A stretch of 64,000 nt of DNA from Acanthochromis polyacanthus (taxonomy: Eukaryota > Chordata > Actinopteri > Pomacentridae), in contig NC_067123.1 of assembly GCF_021347895.1 (NCBI RefSeq), positions 8,605,547 through 8,669,546 of the forward strand, in the 5' to 3' direction. A program made the translations under genes and the position numbers. Positions 59,716 to 64,000 of the stretch are shown here, piece by piece. Numbering within the stretch: the stretch's first letter is position 1; the number at the start of each line of letters is the position of its first letter. The notes below the pieces were generated by a model that saw only the letters and a program-made list of their open reading frames with translations, did not search any database and had not been told where the DNA came from.

Positions 59716-59931
59716 ATGGAATGAGCTTCCACTGAGGGTGGCTGGGCTGAGAATTAGGGTGGGGAGCTAGGACATTTGGAGGACCCTAAACTGCTCCCTT
59801 GGGTTGACGCTATCCAGCTGAAGTGGTTCAGGTATCTGATTAGGATGTTTCCTGGTGACTTCCTGTGGAAGTTTTCCAGGCAACTAGGAGGAGACCTTAG
59901 GGTACGTTCAGAACTGGCTGGATTGATTATA
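59716..59931 (+). mobile_element. LINE ORF2 C-terminal fragment, part 1
   Basis: The frame reads LKWFRYLIRMFPGDFLWKF and then a RQLGGDLRVRSELAGLI segment. This matches the conserved WFGHLVRMPPGR-type C-terminal block of a non-LTR retrotransposon protein that is abundant in fish. The clade is not assigned. A stop upstream shows decay. The fragment is cut by a mariner-type element and resumes at 60456. Confidence 0.72.
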
Positions 59932-60455
59932 TGCACGAATCAGCCACAACATTATGACCACTGATAAATGAAGTGAATAACATTTATCATTATGACACTA
60001 TGTGGTGTTCTGCCAGAAAACCTTGGATTTTTGCATCTGTGTTGATGAAACTTACTCTAATAAACCCTGTCCCAGAACAAGCACACTCCTTCATGCAAAT
60101 GGCTATCCTAAATGTCACTGGCTCACCCCACAGGAAAATGCACCAACATCAATCAATCAGGAACATCAGGAAGAACATGACAGTCACTTAAGATGCTGAT
60201 TTGATCCACAAACTTTCTAGACCCCACTCTGATCAAGGATCAGCAGGATGCAGTGGAACAAGCTTGATACACAGAGACCCCACTGCACAACCCAGAGCAC
60301 CCAAAGGATCCACTGCCAACGTCCTGGTGCCAGACCCCATAGGACACCCTGAAAGGTCCTCTGGTCCAGGCCCAATGGTTCAGAACATTTCTGACCACAT
60401 AAGGGAAACCAACACAAGATTAATCAGGTGGTCATAATGTTATGCCTGATCGGTG
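59932..60455. mobile_element. Mariner/Tc1-type MITE
   Basis: The left end reads TGCACGAATCAGCCACAACA, then TTATGACCACTG; the right end is GGTGGTCATAATGTTATGCC and GATCGGTG. These are inverted terminal repeats of a Tc1/mariner family I recognise (CACCGATCAGGCATAACATTATGACCAC type, given here as separate blocks). TA is found at both borders (59930-59931 and 60456-60457). The interior retains a small piece of transposase-derived sequence (near AACGTCCTGGTGCCAGACCC) but no usable frame. Length is 524 bp. Confidence 0.85.
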
Positions 60456-60535
60456 TATCTCATCTGGCCTGGGAACGCCATGGGATCCTGCAAGAGAAGC
60501 TGATATGCAGAAGAAAATGGATAATCCACATGTTA
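60456..60535 (+). mobile_element. LINE ORF2 C-terminal fragment, part 2
   Basis: The frame continues from part 1 across the MITE: SHLAWERHGILQEKLI follows LAGLII when the MITE and one TA are ignored, matching the usual SRLAWERLGIPPEEL-type continuation of this LINE family. Confidence 0.7.
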
Positions 60536-62502
60536 CAAAGCTCCATTTTGTTTCACCTTCATAACCTGATCACTTTCTGTTTATCAATGACAGTGGATAA
60601 TAACTCATCTGGGCAGTAAGAGTCTTCTGGTGATATCTGTTGGCAGCCAGTTAACAGCCCGATAGCGTCTGGATCTGGTGATGTGAATGTTCAGCTCATA
60701 CAACCGGTGTGTGGAAATCTTCTCAATTAGCTCTCAGCAAGGAAGCAAATAGACGCATTTCCAAAATGTCAAATGACAAATCAAGATGTCGACTTCCTCG
60801 TTAGTCGTCTTGAAGCAACACATGACGGTGATCAGCTGCCAAACCAGTACGGATCTCATTGTGAATAATGAACTCAGAGTGTCGTCGCACGACAAACTGA
60901 CAGAAATTTAAAGAGGACAACGACCCACCCACCGAAAAAAATATATAAATAAATAAGTCCTCTGTGCTTCGGCACAGTAATTGAGCTGACATTTGCACAG
61001 AAGGCCCAACAGCTCTGTAAGCCTCACAGCTTATGGACTTAGTTGCTCTGGAAAAAAAAACAAAAAACCGCACTCGCTGTCACCACACAAGCTGAACACA
61101 CACATGAACTCTGTATATTTCCTCCCTCTGGACAAAGACTGATCTGCTCATTTAGCAGCTAAACCTCCATCCGTCTAATTTTTTCCCTGCAAAAAACCCC
61201 GGAAACAACTAAATATCTTTCTGGTCACCAGCGCTGACCTGATGGAGGTTTTCTCACCGCCATTCAGGGACATTCCTCATAAGGAAGGAGAAAACGGAAG
61301 CTAAAAAAGTGACAAAAATTTGATGGCTACATGAAGATCTGACTTATCTGCAGGAAATGAATGTCAGGCAGCACTTTAGGATAAATGAAACAACCGTCAT
61401 TTGACACCATTTTCACGGAAACTCTTTCTTTTTAAAGTAATAGCAGGCTATTTGGATGTTTGCCAGTCAAAATGGCACCACTTTCATGGCTGAAAAGAGA
61501 AATTTCATGTATTTCTGAAACAGGTTCCAGTTTTTAGAGTCAAAAGCTGCTGGTTGGAGTTTTTGCTTTGCGTGTCCGATGCTGTTTGGGTCGACAATTT
61601 GTCAGTTGACCCTCCTTTTACTGAATGATCATAACACAAAGCCTTAATGTTGTTCTGCTGTTGTTTGTGCTGTTAAAGAGGCAGCAGGATTCTATCACAA
61701 ATTTGATATTAAATCTGTTACAGGGCAAGTTTTTCCTCCTCGTTTTTCGCTCCCAGAAGAATCAGCGAAGTTGGAAGCTGGGCTGCTGTCCAACACAGCA
61801 GGGCTTTGCACTATAAAAAAACATCTGTGTTTATAAGAGTTGTAATCTCCTTTTCACTCACAAAGCCCGATTCTCATTGGAAGAACAGAGGGAGAAATAA
61901 ATAACTCAGTCGTTGGAGGGGGAGATAAGCTCACTTGTTTCCATGCAGTTGCTTTTCTAAAGAATTTCCAAATTGTCCCTGTTTAAACCGAGGAAATATT
62001 GCATCATCTTTTTTTCTATCACAATGATGAGTGATGACAAATCTGTGGGAAGAAATGCTGCTTTGCTGTCAGAAAAAAATCATTACCTCTTAATAATTTT
62101 TCACGTAATAAAATTTAATAGCGAGAAACAAGCGTGCCGAGATAAATCTCTGTCTATAAAGTCTCCAGATAAGGGGTCTTTTGTAGTCGCTCTTGTAGCT
62201 GATTTTGAAAAGGATTAATTAAAAGTGTGAACATTAAGAACACATAATTAATATATAGGGTGTAGAATAGCGTATGTGCTGCCAAAGAGAGTAATTCAAC
62301 CCTCACAAGGACATTTTTGACATTTTCATCCTTGATTTCTGGATCATTTTGGCTGTGTTTATGCATTTGCCGTGCATCTTGGAGGGAATTTTGAAACCTT
62401 AGCCCTTCATAATACATTAATAATACACTGTGTACACACTACAACTGCTATTGTTGATCTCTCTGCCATTATATCATGAAATTACTCATTCTATGTTATT
62501 AA
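60536..62502. other. Gene-free stretch with a possible regulatory segment
   Basis: No supported gene. 61840-62220 is repeat-free, high-complexity DNA with AATTAATT- and CACGTAATAAAATTTAAT-type sites, which could be a conserved non-coding element. This is inferred from composition only. Confidence 0.35.
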
Positions 62503-62986
62503 TGGGGAACTTCGGTTTTTTTCAACCTGGGGTCGTGTTTCCATATGTCATTTCATACATGTGAGTGATGGAGAAATGAATTTTGACATAGTTCCAGTAT
62601 TTAGCCAGGCAGGCAGCTTAGCAGCTCAGCTAGCAGCTCAGCTAGCGAAAAGTATGGGGCAACTTGCCCCCCGCGTCAAAGTCCACCCTAACGTGCTTTT
62701 TTCCCCACACTGACCGGCTCGGATAGTCTGAACAAGTGTCCCACCACATAGTAGAGACGAGAAATGAACGAAAACCTCCACATTACCTGGCGATCGCTGT
62801 TTGTTGTGGTCTGTATCCAAATCTCAGGACACTAGAAAGCAAATCTCGTTCCGAAATCGTGCCAAAACACTCGTCTTGGCGCGATTTTCGCGAGCTATTG
62901 CCCCATACTTTTCGCTAGCTGAGCTGCTCGCTCAGCTGAAATGACAAATGAAAACAGACCCCAGGTTGAAAAAGACGAAGTTCCCT
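62503..62986. mobile_element. TTAA-flanked foldback element
   Basis: Flanked by TTAA at 62499-62502 and 62987-62990. The ends are inverted: TGGGGAACTTCGGTTTTTTT, CAACCTGGGGTC on the left, and AGGGAACTTCGTCTTTTTCA, ACCTGGGGTC on the opposite strand at the right. A second inverted pair, CAGCTCAGCTAGCGAAAAGT then ATGGGGCAA, lies further in (62634-62662 and about 62902-62931). TTAA duplication is characteristic of the piggyBac and Kolobok superfamilies. The element is 484 bp with no transposase frame. Confidence 0.82.
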
Positions 62987-63117
62987 TTAAGCTTTCATTC
63001 TGGAGCTTTGGCTTCTAAATTGTCATTATTACTCTTTGTTTTGTCGCTCTGTGCTGTATTAAAAGAACAGCAGGCCAGTGGAAAACTCGTTCTCAGCTGT
63101 GTGTGTGAGTACGTGTT

Positions 63118-63395
63118 TATCTGTACCGGTGGGGACTTGGTGGGGACTTTGACCTGACTCCACGCTATCTCGGTGGGGACTCGCGTCACGGTGGGGACCA
63201 AAAATGAGGTCCCCACGGGAGGAAACAGTGTTTCTTGGCCAGTTGTTATGAAAAAAGTAAAAGTGCAATAAAGTTTCTTTAGGCTTAGGCATTGTTTTGG
63301 GTGTTGGTTAAGGTTCGGTTTCGGGTTCGGGTTAGGGGTTAGGTATGAATGGGAGTCAATGGCAAGTCCCCACGGGATATCAGAACCAGACGTGT
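63118..63395 (+). repeat. GTCCCCAC element, copy 2
   Basis: Shares with copy 1 at 31.3 kb the hairpin GGTGGGGACC/GGTCCCCAC-type block (about 63190-63217), CAGTGTTTCTTGGCCA, AAAAGTAAAAGTGCAA, AGTTTCTTTAGG, the degenerate TTAGGG/TTCGGG segment (63305-63342) and AATGGGAGTCAATGGCAAGT. It has extra GGTGGGGACT units at its left. A (GT)n run follows at about 63396-63417. Confidence 0.75.
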
Positions 63396-63417
63396 GGTGT
63401 GTGTGTGTGTGTGCGTG
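63396..63417. repeat. (GT)n microsatellite
   Basis: Short GT run adjoining GTCCCCAC element copy 2, as at copy 1. Confidence 0.9.
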
Positions 63418-64000
63418 CATGGATGTTTGGAGAAACAGAAATTCTAATGTAAGTAATGGCAGACGGATCAAAAACAGGAGTTGTAATGGGTTTTATTTGG
63501 GATATTTTTGTCTTAAGCACCTCAGTGTAAGCTTCTTCAAATGTCAAATGACATAAAAGTAATTTACGCATCAGAATCAGTGTCGACACCTCTCAGACTG
63601 TGATTATCAACACAGAAACTCCATTCAGCTCTTACTATGTTGAAAATGAATAATTTTTCTAGTATTATTATATTTTTTTACCATAAAAACAACTATGACA
63701 TCATGTAAACAAACTGGCATTTAAAGGGTTAAAATCCTGAAAATGATGAAAATTTGATAGATGGGATTGGGACTGATGATGTCCATAAAAAGTAAAAATA
63801 ATATTAATATCTGATGTGTTTTCTGACACGTTTTGAATGTGGACCTCACTGTAGCATTTTAAAATAATGGTCAATGGAGGTTCTGTCAGATTTTTAACTG
63901 AAAACTTTCTCTCTGTGTGGTCAGATGTGATGTTTTCTCCTCCAATTTTATTCCAGCCATGAAATCCCTTTTTATAAAAACCTGTTATTTAAAAAAACAA
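63418..64000. other. Gene-free end of window
   Basis: No gene or recognised repeat in the last 580 bp; AT-rich towards the end. Confidence 0.55.

Overview
This 64 kb window is vertebrate nuclear DNA, almost certainly from a ray-finned (teleost) fish. The evidence is the repeat content: Tc1/mariner elements, tRNA-derived SINEs, L1- and L2-type LINE tails, hAT-like and TTAA-flanked non-autonomous elements, long (GT)n/(CA)n arrays and AT-rich degenerate tandem arrays. There are no bacterial operons, CRISPR arrays or viral genomes. No complete host protein-coding gene could be supported. The only host-gene sequence recognised is a 45-codon exon-like fragment of the translation factor subunit eif3i (15.6 kb), cut off by a SINE. 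The window is therefore a gene-poor interval or a very large intron.

Layout. 1-5.5 kb: AT-rich DNA, then a Tc1-type MITE split by a 5'-truncated L1 LINE with a 16-bp target-site duplication. 5.5-6.2 kb: hAT-like MITE. 10-11.3 kb: decayed Tc1 on the minus strand. 13.8-14.8 kb: AT-rich tandem array. 15.6-16.1 kb: eif3i relic plus SINE. 16.4-17.0 kb: first copy of an unclassified repeat here called family X. 18.25-20.4 kb: two Tc1 remnants facing each other, with a SINE inserted between. 21.2-22.3 kb: AT-rich array bracketed by 83-bp direct repeats. 23.3 kb: decayed THAP-domain frame. 24.8-25.9 kb: split family X copy. 29.3-30.2 kb: another AT-rich array. 31.1-31.9 kb: three dinucleotide arrays around a GTCCCCAC-rich element. 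32-33.5 kb: MITE plus two tandem family X copies. 35.4-36.5 kb: decayed Tc1 on the minus strand. 38.5-39.2 kb: two MITE copies. 40.3-41 kb: decayed Tc1. 44.8-45.7 kb: SINE split by an unidentified 558-bp insert. 47.5-48.2 kb: mariner-like element with an internal near-perfect hairpin. 50.4-53.1 kb: MITE, then an L2 tail split by a structurally intact Tc1 transposon with an uninterrupted 344-residue DD34E transposase. 59.2 kb: perfect 20-bp hairpin with octamer motifs. 59.7-60.5 kb: LINE fragment split by a mariner-type MITE. 62.5-63.0 kb: TTAA-flanked foldback element. 63.1-63.4 kb: second GTCCCCAC element.

How the parts relate. The main story is nested transposition. Four insertions split a recognisable target and can be ordered in time: L1 into MITE, SINE into an older repeat unit, Tc1 into L2, and mariner-MITE into LINE. 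The Tc1 at 51-52.6 kb is the only element that looks recently active, because its terminal repeats, TA duplication and transposase frame are all preserved. Two further features are worth following: AT-rich arrays that share a core motif in one orientation across about 16 kb, and the eif3i fragment. Family assignments come from reading the sequence and remembered family features; no database search was possible.
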